A stretch of DNA of 47,472 nucleotides from an uncultured Acidobacteriota bacterium (GCA_902825985.1 CADEDC010000017.1:1-47472); one strand, 5' to 3'. Shown: positions 19,713 to 29,155, counted from the first letter of the stretch. Notes: generated by a model not told the origin, from the letters alone. Program-made: numbers and translations.

Positions 19713-22700
19713 CTACCAGTTCAGGTCGGCGCCGAGTCGGATGATGCGGCCCTGGAGAATCGTCGTCGGCCGCATGTACGCGGCTGCCAGATGCTGCAGC
19801 GTCGATACCGCCTGGAAGTCGTCCGAGTTGAACGCGTTGAACAGGTCCAGCTTGGGCTGGATGCGCAGCCGACCAAGGTTCAGCGTCTTGCTGGCCGAGA
19901 AGTCCACCTGCGTCGTCCGCGGCGTGAAGACCGTACCCGGTGCCGTCAGCGGCACGTTCAACGTCGCCGTTGTCAGATCCGGAATCACCAGCGCACCGGG
20001 CGTGCAGGCGCCGACGCAGTTGGCGGCGTAGCGGGTGGCGCGCGCCACCTGCCAGAAGTCGGCCAGGCCGTTCGGCTGGTTGAAGCCGGTGCCGGCGGTG
20101 AAGACACCGTACTGCATCGGGTCGGTGCCGAGCGCGTAGCCGGGCAGCGCCTGCAGAGCGCCACCGATGGTGATGCCGTACCAGGGCAGCGGATATGAAC
20201 CCGCCAGCTTGAACTGCGTCAGGAACGGGACGTTGTTCTGCGTCTGATCGCAGTTGATCAGCAGGTTGGGATCGCCGAAGTCGGAGCTGCAGATGTTCAT
20301 CAGCGTCCGCTCGGTCGTTGAACCGCCGAAGATGCGGCCGCCCTTCGGCAGGCGCGCCTGGAAGTTCAACTCGTAGGCGTTGTACCAGCGCTTCGCACCC
20401 GGGTCGGTGAGATCGACGTTCTGGACCGCCTGCAGGAAGGCCGGCTTCACGTTGTACACCGTCACCGTGTCGCCGGTGAGCGGGTTGGCGACGTTGACCG
20501 GCGTGTAGCTGTCGTTGGTCCGGGCAACGTTGCGGCGAATCGTCAGATCTTTGTAGTCGCTGTGGAACCACTCGAAGGTCAGTGACACGCCTGGCATTAC
20601 TTCGTGGACGATGCCGAGATTCGTCGCCATCTGGTACGGCCGCTGCAAGTCGGGATCGGCGGTCGCGAGCGCACGCACGCCGAAATTGGACGGCAGCTGG
20701 CCGAAGTTGATTTCGCACCCGACCGTGCCGGCCGCGCCGAACGCGCAGCCGCGCTGACCCTGGGCGATGTCGTCGCCGTTGACGTCGTTCCACGTGATCT
20801 GGGCGCTGGTGAGCGTGGTCGGGTTGTAGAGCTGGGCGATGCCGGTCGTCATGGCGGTCATGAACCGGTTGTAGCCGAAGCGGACCGCCGTCTTGCCGTT
20901 GCCGAAGACGTCATAGACCGCCGATACGCGCGGCGACAGGTCGTGCCAGGTCGGCAGGACGATGTCGTCGTAGGCCTGCGAGGTGGCGAAGCGCCCCACC
21001 TGCGAGTCCTGGCCGACGATCCGCTGACGGACGGTGTCGAACCGCAGGCCGAGGTTCAGGGTCAGCTTCTGCAACCGCCACTGATCCTGCGCGTACAGGC
21101 CCATGTTGCGATCGAGATTCTCCTGCACCTGCAGCGGCGTGTTGTAGGCCCACACGGCCAGCGGCGCACCGTTCTGGTAGATCTGGTAGAGGTCGGCGTT
21201 GGCGTTGTTGTAGCGGCGATAGGAGCCGAACGTGTGCTGCAGGCCGACCTTCACGTTGTGCGAGCCGGTCACGTACGACGCGGAGAGCGCCGTCATGTAG
21301 CGGTCGGGATAGTTGCCCAGCTGCGCCGCACCGGCGTTCCACTGCGTCCCGCGCGCCGTATCGCGCTTGTGCACGCGCTGATACCACTCGGGAGTGTCGC
21401 GTTCGGCGAAGATGCCGTCCTGGTAGAGGTTGTCGTAGCGCTCACGGTTGAACGATACGCCGCCTTCGAGCAGCAGCCGCGACGACACCGTCGACGTCCA
21501 CTTCGCCGACCCGGTCGCGAAGGTCGGTGTGTTCCACAGCACCGAGGCGGTCACCGGGTCGATGCCCGAGGTCATCGCATGACCGCGCAGGCGCATCGCC
21601 CGATCGTTGTAGACGGCGACCTTGTTGCGCGGCGACACCTGCCAGGTGAGCCGGAAGACGGGATTGGCCATCTTCTCGTCCGAGATGCCCTGCTCGCACG
21701 CGATCACACCGGTGCGGCACTGCTCGTAGGCAACCGGATAGGACAGGTTGGCCGGCGTCACGAAGGTGTTCGCGATCGGCTTGTCGTAGCGGGCGTGACG
21801 GAACGCGCCATAGAACCACAGCGTGTCCTTCATCAGCGGCCCGCCCTGTTCGACGTTCCACTCGTTGAAGTTCGCGATCCGGTCGACGCCGCCGACGCCG
21901 CGCGAGCGCAGCGCGTCGGTGAGATTGTTCCCCTGCCAGCTGGCCGGCGATCGGGTGATTTTCGCGCCGCCCTTGAACTGATTGCCGCCATCCTTCGGCA
22001 CCAGGTTCATGTTGAGGCCGCCGGTGACCGTCTCGCCGGATCCGCCGGAGGTCTGGTAGACGGCTTCCTGCACCATGGCCTCGTTGTGGTAGGCCTGGAC
22101 CGCGCCGTCACCCATCAGCCCATTGGTGACCAGGCCGTCGACCATCACGACGGTCTGGGCGGCGCCGGTGCCGTGAATCGCGAAATAGGTCTGCTGCATC
22201 GCCCGCGAACCGCCGACATCCGGCGAGCTGAGGTTGACGCCGACGACCAGCTGACCGATCGACTGAATCGTGCGCGCCGTCGGGACGGCGTCGAGCACGT
22301 CGCGTGACAGCACCTGCGTGCGGGCGTTCGTCTGGACGTCGACGACCGGCGAGGCGCCCGACACGGTGACCGACTCCTCGAGCGATCCGACCTTCATGTC
22401 GCCGTTGACCGTGGCGGTGAAATTCGCCGGCAGCTCGAGCTGCTCGCGCTTGACCGTCTGGAAGCCGGACAGCGAGAAGGTAACCGTGTAGATGCCGGGA
22501 CGAAGGTCGACGATGCGGTAGGCACCCTGACCGTCGGTCTCGACCGTTCGGACCTTCTCGATGAGCGCATCGCTGGCGGCTTCGACGGTCACGCCCGGCA
22601 GCACGGCGCCGGACTCATCGCGGGCGACGCCGGCGATCGAACTCTGGGCGTGCGACATCGCGGGTATCGCCACCACGAGCAGTAGCGGGAGCAAGCCGCG

Positions 22701-22721
22701 CGAAAGCATTTTGACAATCAC
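19713..22721 (-). CDS. TonB-dependent receptor with carboxypeptidase-regulatory-like N-domain (Oar-type)
   Basis: 1002 residues. After a signal peptide (cleavage after SHA-Q, about residue 23), a carboxypeptidase-regulatory-like domain covers about 24-105 (SIAGVARDESGAVLPGVTVE). A plug region follows (about 120-235, with ARTIQSIGQ), then a long beta-barrel ending in aromatic IIRLGADLNW, as outer-membrane barrels do. Such receptors take up large ligands such as oligosaccharides, peptides or chelates and are greatly expanded in Acidobacteriota. No TonB box was assigned. The GTG at 22721 was chosen over ATG 22709 because AGGAGG (22729-22734) sits 7 bases before the GTG and 19 before the ATG. No SusD partner is present, so the substrate is unknown. 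Confidence 0.9.
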   Translation of the reverse strand: MIVKMLSRGLLPLLLVVAIPAMSHAQSSIAGVARDESGAVLPGVTVEAASDALIEKVRTVETDGQGAYRIVDLRPGIYTVTFSLSGFQTVKREQLELPANFTATVNGDMKVGSLEESVTVSGASPVVDVQTNARTQVLSRDVLDAVPTARTIQSIGQLVVGVNLSSPDVGGSRAMQQTYFAIHGTGAAQTVVMVDGLVTNGLMGDGAVQAYHNEAMVQEAVYQTSGGSGETVTGGLNMNLVPKDGGNQFKGGAKITRSPASWQGNNLTDALRSRGVGGVDRIANFNEWNVEQGGPLMKDTLWFYGAFRHARYDKPIANTFVTPANLSYPVAYEQCRTGVIACEQGISDEKMANPVFRLTWQVSPRNKVAVYNDRAMRLRGHAMTSGIDPVTASVLWNTPTFATGSAKWTSTVSSRLLLEGGVSFNRERYDNLYQDGIFAERDTPEWYQRVHKRDTARGTQWNAGAAQLGNYPDRYMTALSASYVTGSHNVKVGLQHTFGSYRRYNNANADLYQIYQNGAPLAVWAYNTPLQVQENLDRNMGLYAQDQWRLQKLTLNLGLRFDTVRQRIVGQDSQVGRFATSQAYDDIVLPTWHDLSPRVSAVYDVFGNGKTAVRFGYNRFMTAMTTGIAQLYNPTTLTSAQITWNDVNGDDIAQGQRGCAFGAAGTVGCEINFGQLPSNFGVRALATADPDLQRPYQMATNLGIVHEVMPGVSLTFEWFHSDYKDLTIRRNVARTNDSYTPVNVANPLTGDTVTVYNVKPAFLQAVQNVDLTDPGAKRWYNAYELNFQARLPKGGRIFGGSTTERTLMNICSSDFGDPNLLINCDQTQNNVPFLTQFKLAGSYPLPWYGITIGGALQALPGYALGTDPMQYGVFTAGTGFNQPNGLADFWQVARATRYAANCVGACTPGALVIPDLTTATLNVPLTAPGTVFTPRTTQVDFSASKTLNLGRLRIQPKLDLFNAFNSDDFQAVSTLQHLAAAYMRPTTILQGRIIRLGADLNW

Positions 22722-22759
22722 GTGTGTGCCTCCTGAAGCACGTGTGTGCCTGCTGAAGT
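22720..22759 (-). repeat. 20-bp tandem duplication covering the receptor ribosome-binding site
   Basis: The plus-strand segment cgtgtgtgcctcctgaagca is followed at once by cgtgtgtgcctgctgaagtc. The copy next to the gene keeps a perfect AGGAGG on the minus strand; the distal copy reads AGCAGG. It looks like a recent local duplication of the leader. Confidence 0.75.
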
Positions 22760-22992
22760 CTGATGGGACCGGTGTTCGCCCGGACGGCGAAGCCCGAAGG
22801 GCAGCGTAGCGCCGAGCTTTCGGGCCGGTCAAAGGAAATAGCCCGAGTGGCGCCATTTGCGCCCGCCTGAATTCGGGTATTTGAATTTTCGCGGACGGCG
22901 GCTGCCCAGCTCGAGCGTGTGCTGCCCGCCCATCGCCACCGGCCGGCGCCGACGCTGGTGATAAGCTGGCGCAGCGAGTCGCCCCCACACCC
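22722..22992. promoter_or_regulatory. divergent region between receptor and small gene
   Basis: 271 bp holding the duplicated ribosome site, a GGCGC-N5-GCGCC inverted repeat near 22850, and an AT-rich patch at about 22868-22890 with TGAATTC and TTGAATT. The AT-rich patch is the likeliest place for the two promoters. No factor-specific site was recognised. Confidence 0.4.
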
Positions 22993-23238
22993 ATGATCTG
23001 GCTCTACGAAAAAGACGCAGCCGCGCTTCGTATCGAAACCCGCTACGACAACACGGCGCTCGAGTACGTCGTCACCGTCCATCGCAGCGACGGCTCGTCC
23101 AGCGAGCGCTACACCGCCTTGGAAGACTTCCGGCAGCGACTGTTGACCCTGGAGAAGACGTTGGCCGACCAGCAGTGGCAACGGGTCGGCGCGCCGATCA
23201 TCGACCCTGACGGGTGGCCGAGGGGACGCCCATCCTGA
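22993..23238 (+). CDS. small conserved-looking hypothetical protein
   Basis: 81 residues starting MIWLYEKDAAALRIETRYDN. The pattern alternates strand-like hydrophobic residues (YVVTVHRSDG) with one amphipathic helix (EDFRQRLLTLEKTLADQQ), suggesting a compact cytoplasmic alpha/beta domain. No signal peptide, no cysteines and no family was recognised. It is supported as a real gene by protein-like composition, by being the only good frame in the segment and by its position divergent from the TonB receptor. Function unknown. Confidence 0.6.
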   Translation: MIWLYEKDAAALRIETRYDNTALEYVVTVHRSDGSSSERYTALEDFRQRLLTLEKTLADQQWQRVGAPIIDPDGWPRGRPS

Positions 23239-23398
23239 GCCGCCGCCGGCGCGCCGAGCGGCGCGTCCTGCCTGCCAATCCCGTCGACGGCTGCACAGAA
23301 CCGGCACCGGCATCGCCGCCGTCAACCGACGACCTGCAGGGAATCGCCCGTCACGGCACCGTGTCACGTTGGCCCGCCGATTGCCCCTCGGCTGAGCC

Positions 23399-24463
23399 AT
23401 GTCGATGCTGCCACGCTTGCGACGACGAGCCGCAGTGGGCACAACCGCGCTCGGGGTGGCCCTCGGCCTGACGGTGAGCGTGGCGGCCGTCGCCTTGCTG
23501 ACTGGACCGCTGCCGACACCCTTTCCGCTGTTTCCGCGCGACAACTGGTGGAATCTCGACATCTCGGCGGCGCCCGTCGATCCGGCGTCGGCCGGCTACA
23601 TCGCCTTCATCGGGGCGACGCGGCGGCTGCATCCCGACTTCGGCGGCGACGAGTCGCCGGGCAGCGACAACATCTACGGCTTGCCCTACGTCGTCGTCGA
23701 CAGTGCAGTTGCACGGCAGGCTGTCCAGTTCCAGTACGCCTCGGAAAGCGACGGCGTGAATCACGCCACCGGGCAGAGTATCCCGTTCTATCCGATTCCG
23801 GTGGAGGCCAGGACCCAGGCGCACTGGATCGAGGGCGGGCCGCCCGGCTCCGTCGACCTGCGCAGCACCTCCGATCGTCACATGTTGATCGTCGATCGCG
23901 ACGCGCGCGCGCTCTACGAGCTGTACAACGTGTACTTCGATGGCACGAGGTGGCATGCCGGGTCCGGGGCGTTCTTCGATCTGTCGCGGTCCGATCGCCG
24001 TCCGGACGGCTGGACGTCGGCGGATGCGGCGGGCCTCGCCATCCTGCCCGGCCTCGTCCGCTATGAAGAAGCGAACGGGACGGGCGAGATCGAACACGCG
24101 TTCCGCGTCACCGTGCGGGCGACCAACGGCTACGTCTACCCGGCCTCGCACCGAGCCGGGTCGACCGCCGGGGCGCTGCCGATGGGCGCGCGGCTGCGCC
24201 TGAAGGCCGGCACCAACATCTCCGGGTTCTCAGCCGATGTGCAGCGCATCTTCCGGGCGATGAAGCGCTACGGTCTCATCGTCGCCGACAACGGCTCGGA
24301 CATGTACATCAGCGGCACCTACGACCCACGCTGGAACAACGACGTGCTGAACCCGGCGTTCCGGACGCTGACCGCCGCCGACTTCGAGGTGATTGCGCTC
24401 GGCCACAACCCGCCGGTCAGCCCGCCGGGCGCCGTCCAGAACCTGCGCTTCGTCCGCGACTAG
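23399..24463 (+). CDS. secreted conserved hypothetical protein
   Basis: 354 residues. A positively charged N-terminus (RLRRRAAVG) and a hydrophobic segment (about 15-36) form a signal peptide or anchor. The mature part opens with FPLFPRDNWWNLDISAAPVD and contains ESDGVNHATGQSIPFYPIP, HWIEGGPPGS, DRHMLIVDRDARALYELYN and NNDVLNPAFRTLTAADFEVI. This aromatic and Asp-rich pattern is familiar from secreted acidobacterial proteins of unknown role, and a carbohydrate- or cell-surface-related activity is possible. It converges on the histidine kinase gene with 23 bp between the stops. Function not assigned. Confidence 0.75.
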   Translation: MSMLPRLRRRAAVGTTALGVALGLTVSVAAVALLTGPLPTPFPLFPRDNWWNLDISAAPVDPASAGYIAFIGATRRLHPDFGGDESPGSDNIYGLPYVVVDSAVARQAVQFQYASESDGVNHATGQSIPFYPIPVEARTQAHWIEGGPPGSVDLRSTSDRHMLIVDRDARALYELYNVYFDGTRWHAGSGAFFDLSRSDRRPDGWTSADAAGLAILPGLVRYEEANGTGEIEHAFRVTVRATNGYVYPASHRAGSTAGALPMGARLRLKAGTNISGFSADVQRIFRAMKRYGLIVADNGSDMYISGTYDPRWNNDVLNPAFRTLTAADFEVIALGHNPPVSPPGAVQNLRFVRD

Positions 24464-24486
24464 GTCGAACGATGCGCGGCAGGCGG

Positions 24487-26202
24487 CTACGAAGCGCGGG
24501 ATTCCGGAACGTCGAGGCTCTTCATCCGAAGCGCCAGGACCTGCTCCAGGACGAGGTCGAGGTTCTTGGCGCCGAACGGTTTCGACAGCAGCGGGATCTG
24601 CGCCGATTCGACGAACCCCTGCAGCGTCCCGTTGAGGATGTCGCCGCTGATCAGCACGAACGCCGAGGCGAGGTGCGGCTGGCGGCGCCTGAGGTACTCG
24701 TACAGCTGCGTGCCGGTCATGCGCGGCATCTGCACGTCGCACAGGATGATGTCGTAGCGGTGGGCTTCGATCATGGCCGACGCCTGCGCACCGTCCTCGG
24801 CGACGTCGACGGCAAAGCCGCGGCGGGTGAGGAGACGATGCAGCAGTTTGCGCAGCGCCGCCTCGTCGTCGGCGACCAACGCGCGGCGCCCGGGGACCGC
24901 GGTCCACTCGAGCGGCGGCTGGACGGCGGTTCGCGGCACGGCGGCGGCGGCGGCATTGCCGGCCGGCAGCGTCAGGCGGAAGCAGGCACCGGGGTCACGA
25001 CCGGGCACCAGCGCCAGGGTGCCCCCGTGTGCCTCGGCAATGCCGAGGGCGATGGACAGGCCCAGCCCGGTGCCCTCGCCGACGCCTTTGGTCGAATAGA
25101 ACGGCTCGAAGATACGCCCGGCGACGGTCGCTGGCACGCCGGGACCGTTGTCGGCGAGTTCGATGCAGACGCCGTGCGGCGTCGCGCTGGTGCGCAGCAC
25201 CAGCCGACCAGGCCGGCCGGTCGGCTTCATGGCCTGCTCGGCGTTGAGCAGCAGATTGAGCAACACCTGCTGGATCTCCTCGCGATTGACCACCACCGCC
25301 GGCAGATCGGGACCGTACTCCTCGACGAGCGTGATGCCCGACATCGTGAACTCGTACTTGCGCAGCGCGACCGTCGCCTGCACCAGTTCGTTGAGCGACG
25401 CGGCACCGCGTTCGACCGCCGAGCGGCGGACGAAGGCGAGCAGGTTGCGGACGATCTTCGCGGCGCGATGCGCCTCGGAACGGACCTGCTCGAGGTCGGC
25501 GCGCGACTCCTGGCGCCGTTCGGCGTCGATGAGCAGCTCGGTGAAGCCGATGATCGACTGGAGCGGATTGTTCAGTTCGTGAGCGACACCCGACACGAGC
25601 TGGCCGACGGCGGCCAACCGCTCACTGTGAATCAGCTGCTCGCGCAAGAGCGTCTCGTGCGTCACGTCGCGTTCGACCGCGACGACGTGCGACAGCTCGC
25701 CCGACGGCTGCGACAATGCCAGCAACGAGCAGGACGACAGGAAGGTGGTGCCATCCCGACGCCGGCGGGCGAGCGTGCCGCGCCACACGCCGTCGGAGCG
25801 CACCGCCGCGTCGATCTCGACCAGCGACGACCGGGACTCATCGGCGAGCAGGTCAGCGGCGCGGCGCATCCGCAGGTCGGCCAGGTCGTAACCCAGGCTC
25901 CGACAAAACGCCCCGTTCGCGTGAACGACCGTGCCGTCGGGCTGGACCAGGGAAATCAGTTCGTCGGCCTGTTCGGCGGCGGCCGCCAGGATGCCCCGGA
26001 TGTCGTCCGCGGCGGGAGCCACCGCCACTGCCGCGGCCGGCGCACCGGTTCCGGATGGGACGGCGGCGGGATCGGCACTCGCGGCGCTGTCCTGCGGCCG
26101 ACGCCGGGCGAGCGACCAGCCGGCACACACCCCGGCCGCGAGGGCCAGGGCGGCCACCATGAGCAGCGAAGCGAGTGCCGGGGTATCGGTGGTCAGTAGC
26201 AT
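24487..26202 (-). CDS. hybrid sensor histidine kinase (TM-PAS-HisKA-HATPase-REC)
   Basis: 571 residues. One N-terminal membrane helix (8-31) is followed by an Ala/Pro-rich linker, a PAS domain (about 70-185; LISLVQPDGTVVHANGAFCR), the H-box GVAHELNNPLQ (about 205), the N-box NLLLNAEQAM, G-boxes DNGPGVP and GTGLGLSI, and a C-terminal receiver (about 440-560) with Asp in ILCDVQMPRM and Lys in LSKPF. Lacking a periplasmic domain, it should sense a cytoplasmic or membrane signal through PAS, then autophosphorylate and pass phosphate to its own receiver. It is divergent from the receiver-PilZ gene across 508 bp, which makes that protein a candidate partner. Domain calls are firm; the signal is unknown. 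Confidence 0.9.
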   Translation of the reverse strand: MLLTTDTPALASLLMVAALALAAGVCAGWSLARRRPQDSAASADPAAVPSGTGAPAAAVAVAPAADDIRGILAAAAEQADELISLVQPDGTVVHANGAFCRSLGYDLADLRMRRAADLLADESRSSLVEIDAAVRSDGVWRGTLARRRRDGTTFLSSCSLLALSQPSGELSHVVAVERDVTHETLLREQLIHSERLAAVGQLVSGVAHELNNPLQSIIGFTELLIDAERRQESRADLEQVRSEAHRAAKIVRNLLAFVRRSAVERGAASLNELVQATVALRKYEFTMSGITLVEEYGPDLPAVVVNREEIQQVLLNLLLNAEQAMKPTGRPGRLVLRTSATPHGVCIELADNGPGVPATVAGRIFEPFYSTKGVGEGTGLGLSIALGIAEAHGGTLALVPGRDPGACFRLTLPAGNAAAAAVPRTAVQPPLEWTAVPGRRALVADDEAALRKLLHRLLTRRGFAVDVAEDGAQASAMIEAHRYDIILCDVQMPRMTGTQLYEYLRRRQPHLASAFVLISGDILNGTLQGFVESAQIPLLSKPFGAKNLDLVLEQVLALRMKSLDVPESRAS

Positions 26203-26710
26203 GCGAAGAGCGTGTCCCGCTCAGGAATCGGCAGCGGGTCAGACCAGCGCAGGGCCCGGGTTGCGCAACGGTGCGCAAGGGCGGGCGCTCCGAGCCTTTT
26301 CGGCCGTTTTTTTGCCGGCGCCGGTCAGGGAACGGTCCGGTATACTCCCCCGGGCGCCGCGGCTGGCGCGCCATCGGCGACGCCACCACACGGCCGTCGG
26401 GCCCTGGCCGGAGCGGAGTTCGTCGTTGACCGGGCGGCCGGAAAGGCGGTAGGACAATCGATCACAAGTACGTAAAGATTGTGCAGTATCACGTGAGGCG
26501 AGTCAGACCGGCAGCCGAGGTCGCGCCTCACTCATCGCTAACGCAGGTTTGCCGTGCGCGCTCGAGGCCCATCCCCCGCCTGTGCCGCCGTCACGTGCCG
26601 GGTATACGAGCCGTATGCGAGCCGACCTTCCACATCGATCGACGGCCCCGGCGACCATGCCGCTTCGGGCCGGTGTCGCTCCAGGGAAAGCCAGTCACGA
26701 GGGACAGGCG
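26203..26710. promoter_or_regulatory. 508-bp divergent intergenic region (kinase / receiver-PilZ)
   Basis: No convincing gene was found here. Visible elements are a TTGCGCAA palindrome (26261-26268) closely followed by TGCGCAA (26272-26278), a T7 run at 26307-26313, a TATACT hexamer at 26341-26346 and a TTGACC hexamer at 26426-26431. None forms a fully convincing -35/-10 pair, so exact promoters for the two divergent signalling genes stay unassigned. Confidence 0.4.
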
Positions 26711-27385
26711 ATGGCCCCACGAGTGCTAATCGTCGAGGACAACGACGCGACCCGCACCGGCCTCTGTGAGCTGCTGAAGCGCGCCGGCTACAGCGCCGAG
26801 GCGACCAGCAGCTATGAAGAAGCCATCCGCGTCATGCGCGAGGACACGCCGGATCTGCTGATTGCCGATGTGCGGCTCGGTCCCTACAACGGCCTGCAAC
26901 TGCTGGTGACCAGTCCGAAGCGGGTGCCGACGATCATCATGACCGGCTTCCCCGATCCGGTGCTCGAGGCCGATGCCCGTCATCTCGGGGCGCAGTTCAT
27001 CCTGAAGCCGGTGGCGCCGCCGGCACTGCTGACCCTCATCGAAGATCAGCTGGCCGGTCGCCCGGCCCAGGAACTGTCGGGCCCGACGCGCCGCTGGGCT
27101 CGCAAGCAGGTACCGGGCGAACTGACCGCCCAGGTGCAGGACGTCACCGCCCGTGTCATCGACGTCAGCTACGGCGGGCTGCGGTTCCAACTCGGACGCG
27201 ACGCCGAGCGCACCCTGCCTCCATCCTTCAATATCGTCCTGCCGCAGTCACACGTCGAGGTGCAGGTGGACCTCGTCTGGTCGAGCCGCACGAGCGACGG
27301 CCTGTGGCTGTACGGAGCGGCGCTCTCGGAAGCCAACCAGGCGGCGGCGCAGGCCTGGCATGGATTGGTCGATACGCTCTCCTGA
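26711..27385 (+). CDS. receiver-PilZ protein (c-di-GMP-binding response regulator)
   Basis: 224 residues. The receiver domain (1-120) has the acidic pair around E9/D10, the phospho-acceptor D53 (LLIADVRLG), a Thr in IIMTG and a Lys in ILKPV. The C-terminal PilZ domain (about 132-220) has both c-di-GMP motifs, RxxxR in RRWAR and DxSxxG in DVSYGG. It therefore probably joins phosphorelay and c-di-GMP inputs. ATG 26711 follows GAGGGACAGGCG and gives exactly the receiver start. It is divergent from the hybrid kinase and lies 119 bp before bactofilin. The output is unknown; motility, adhesion or envelope functions are usual for PilZ proteins. Confidence 0.88.
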   Translation: MAPRVLIVEDNDATRTGLCELLKRAGYSAEATSSYEEAIRVMREDTPDLLIADVRLGPYNGLQLLVTSPKRVPTIIMTGFPDPVLEADARHLGAQFILKPVAPPALLTLIEDQLAGRPAQELSGPTRRWARKQVPGELTAQVQDVTARVIDVSYGGLRFQLGRDAERTLPPSFNIVLPQSHVEVQVDLVWSSRTSDGLWLYGAALSEANQAAAQAWHGLVDTLS

Positions 27386-27504
27386 CGCCGCAGCGGTGAC
27401 GACTCGCGCGGAGCGCGGTCGTCGTCCCGCAGGCTCACAATCCCGCAACACGCGCGGCAGCAGACGCGGCCGCCGGGCGACATCCACTTCGAAGAGGCTT
27501 GTGC

Positions 27505-27855
27505 ATGACCAGAATCGGACCGACGGTCGTCGTCCGCGGCGAAGTCACGTCGACGGACGACATCAGTGTGGAAGGGCGCATCGAAGGACCGATCTGGTGT
27601 GAAGGTCACGCCGTGACGGTCTCGGCGTCCGCCGTCGTGGAGGGGGATATCGTCGGACGCGATCTCACCGTCTCGGGTCGCGTCAGCGGCACCCTGATCG
27701 CCACCGAGGTCGTTGAGATCAACGCCTCGGCCGACGTCGAGGGCCGCGTCGTCTCCACCCGCCTCATCCTGCACGACGGCGGCACGTTCCACGGTGAGGT
27801 GCAGCCGCAGCAGGTGGACGCGGCACTGACAGTGGCCCGCCACCGCCGGAAATAG
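27505..27855 (+). CDS. bactofilin-family cytoskeletal protein
   Basis: 116 residues forming the right-handed beta-helix repeat of bactofilins: VVRGEVTSTDDISVEGRIEG, then VVEGDIVGRDLTVSGRVSG and VEGRVVSTRLILHDGG, with a short charged C-tail. Bactofilins polymerise without nucleotide under the membrane and organise stalks, cell shape or chromosome-associated proteins. The ATG at 27505 was preferred over a TTG six bases upstream because AGAGG lies seven bases before it. The neighbour upstream is the receiver-PilZ gene; no peptidoglycan hydrolase accompanies it. Confidence 0.88.
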   Translation: MTRIGPTVVVRGEVTSTDDISVEGRIEGPIWCEGHAVTVSASAVVEGDIVGRDLTVSGRVSGTLIATEVVEINASADVEGRVVSTRLILHDGGTFHGEVQPQQVDAALTVARHRRK

Positions 27856-27867
27856 CGGCCGGCCGCC

Positions 27868-28272
27868 CTAGCGGCGGCGCATCAGTGCGTCCAGGCTGAG
27901 GCTTCCCGGTCCGTGCGTCGAGATGTAGAGAAAGGCGGCGCTGTAGAGCAGGGCCAGTTCGCCGCCGTTCTCGATCGGCCAGCCGCCGCGCGGATGGTGT
28001 GCGAGCCCGTAGGCGACCAGCATCTCGCCGCTGGCGACGAACGCTGCCGGAACGGTCCACGCGCCGAGCGCGACGAGAGCACCCGCCGCCAGCTCGATGA
28101 TTCCGGCTGCCCCCCGCAGGGAGAGCAGCGGCAGCTGGCTCCCGCCGTACCAGCCGAACAGTTTCTGCAGTCCGTGGAACAGGAACAGACCGCCCACCGC
28201 GATCCGGAACACGACGAACGCATACGGCTGGAGCTTGCGCAGCAGAGCGGACATCTGACGAGAATAACGCAT
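27868..28272 (-). CDS. DoxX-family membrane protein
   Basis: 134 residues with four membrane helices; the first (FVVFRIAVGGLFLFHGLQKLFG) carries the DoxX/SURF4 hallmark. Family members include a thiosulfate:quinone oxidoreductase subunit and integral membrane proteins linked to thiol and oxidative stress, but most are uncharacterised. The start could be ATG 28272 or ATG 28254; neither has a clear ribosome site. It converges on bactofilin with 12 bp between. Confidence 0.85.
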   Translation of the reverse strand: MRYSRQMSALLRKLQPYAFVVFRIAVGGLFLFHGLQKLFGWYGGSQLPLLSLRGAAGIIELAAGALVALGAWTVPAAFVASGEMLVAYGLAHHPRGGWPIENGGELALLYSAAFLYISTHGPGSLSLDALMRRR

Positions 28273-28371
28273 CGCGTCGACGGCGCGCCGGCCGGATCGG
28301 CGCCAGGCAGCCTCGGGCCCCGCTTGGGGCGATTCGCGACGCGGCGCGCCCCCAGCTCTGGCGCGGCCGGC

Positions 28372-29112
28372 TTACGGCTCCGCGGTGTACTTCTGGCGCA
28401 GCTTGACCGGCTTGCTGCCGCGCAACTGCAGGTTGATCATCTCCACGAACACCGAGAAGCCCATCGCGAAGTAGATGTAGCCCTTCGGGATGTGCATGCC
28501 CATCCCGTCACCGATCAGCGAAACCCCGATGAGCAGCAGGAACGACAGCGCCAGCACCTTGACTGTTGGATGCCGGCTCACGAAGGCACTCACCGCCTCG
28601 GCCGAGAACATCATGATGGCGACCGCCAGCACGACCGCCGTCACCATGATCGAGATGTCGTTCGCCATCCCGACCGCGGTAATCACCGAGTCGAGCGAGA
28701 AGACGATGTCGAGCGCCATGATCTGGATGATCACGGCGGTGAACGACGGCGCGACACGCGCCACGCCGTGCGATTCCTCCCCTTCCAGCTTCTCGTGAAT
28801 CTCCAGCGTCGCCTTGCCGAGCAGGAAGAGGCCGCCGATGAGCAGGATGAGATCGCGGCCCGAGAACCCGTGACCGAAGAGCGTGAACAACGGCTGCGTC
28901 AGCTGGATGATCCAGGCGATCGACAGCAGCAGCAGGATGCGCATGACCATCGCTGCAATCAGCCCGGCCCGCCTCGCCTTCCGCTGCTGATCGCCCGGAA
29001 GCTTGCTGGAGAGAATCGAGATGAAGATGACGTTGTCGACGCCGAGCACGATTTCGAGAAACGTCAGCGTGACGAGCGCGAGCAGACCCTGCGAGGTCAG
29101 AAAGGCATCCAT
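28372..29112 (-). CDS. TerC-family integral membrane protein
   Basis: 246 residues with about seven membrane helices. Signature acidic helices LVTLTFLEIVLGVDNVIFIS and LDIVFSLDSVITAVGM match TerC/Alx/MntX-type proteins, thought to export manganese or other divalent metals and to help metalate exported enzymes. ATG 29112 is preferred over a GTG two codons upstream. No yybP riboswitch-like leader was recognised in the 135 bp to the divergent gene. Metal transport is inferred from the family. Confidence 0.9.
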   Translation of the reverse strand: MDAFLTSQGLLALVTLTFLEIVLGVDNVIFISILSSKLPGDQQRKARRAGLIAAMVMRILLLLSIAWIIQLTQPLFTLFGHGFSGRDLILLIGGLFLLGKATLEIHEKLEGEESHGVARVAPSFTAVIIQIMALDIVFSLDSVITAVGMANDISIMVTAVVLAVAIMMFSAEAVSAFVSRHPTVKVLALSFLLLIGVSLIGDGMGMHIPKGYIYFAMGFSVFVEMINLQLRGSKPVKLRQKYTAEP

Positions 29113-29155
29113 GGCCACCGATTATCGCCCAACGGCGCCATTGCCGCTTCGCCGC

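Noticed and set aside
26290..26315. Intrinsic terminator before the T-run at 26307
   Set aside because: The best stem has only three consecutive pairs, and no gene ends nearby on that strand.
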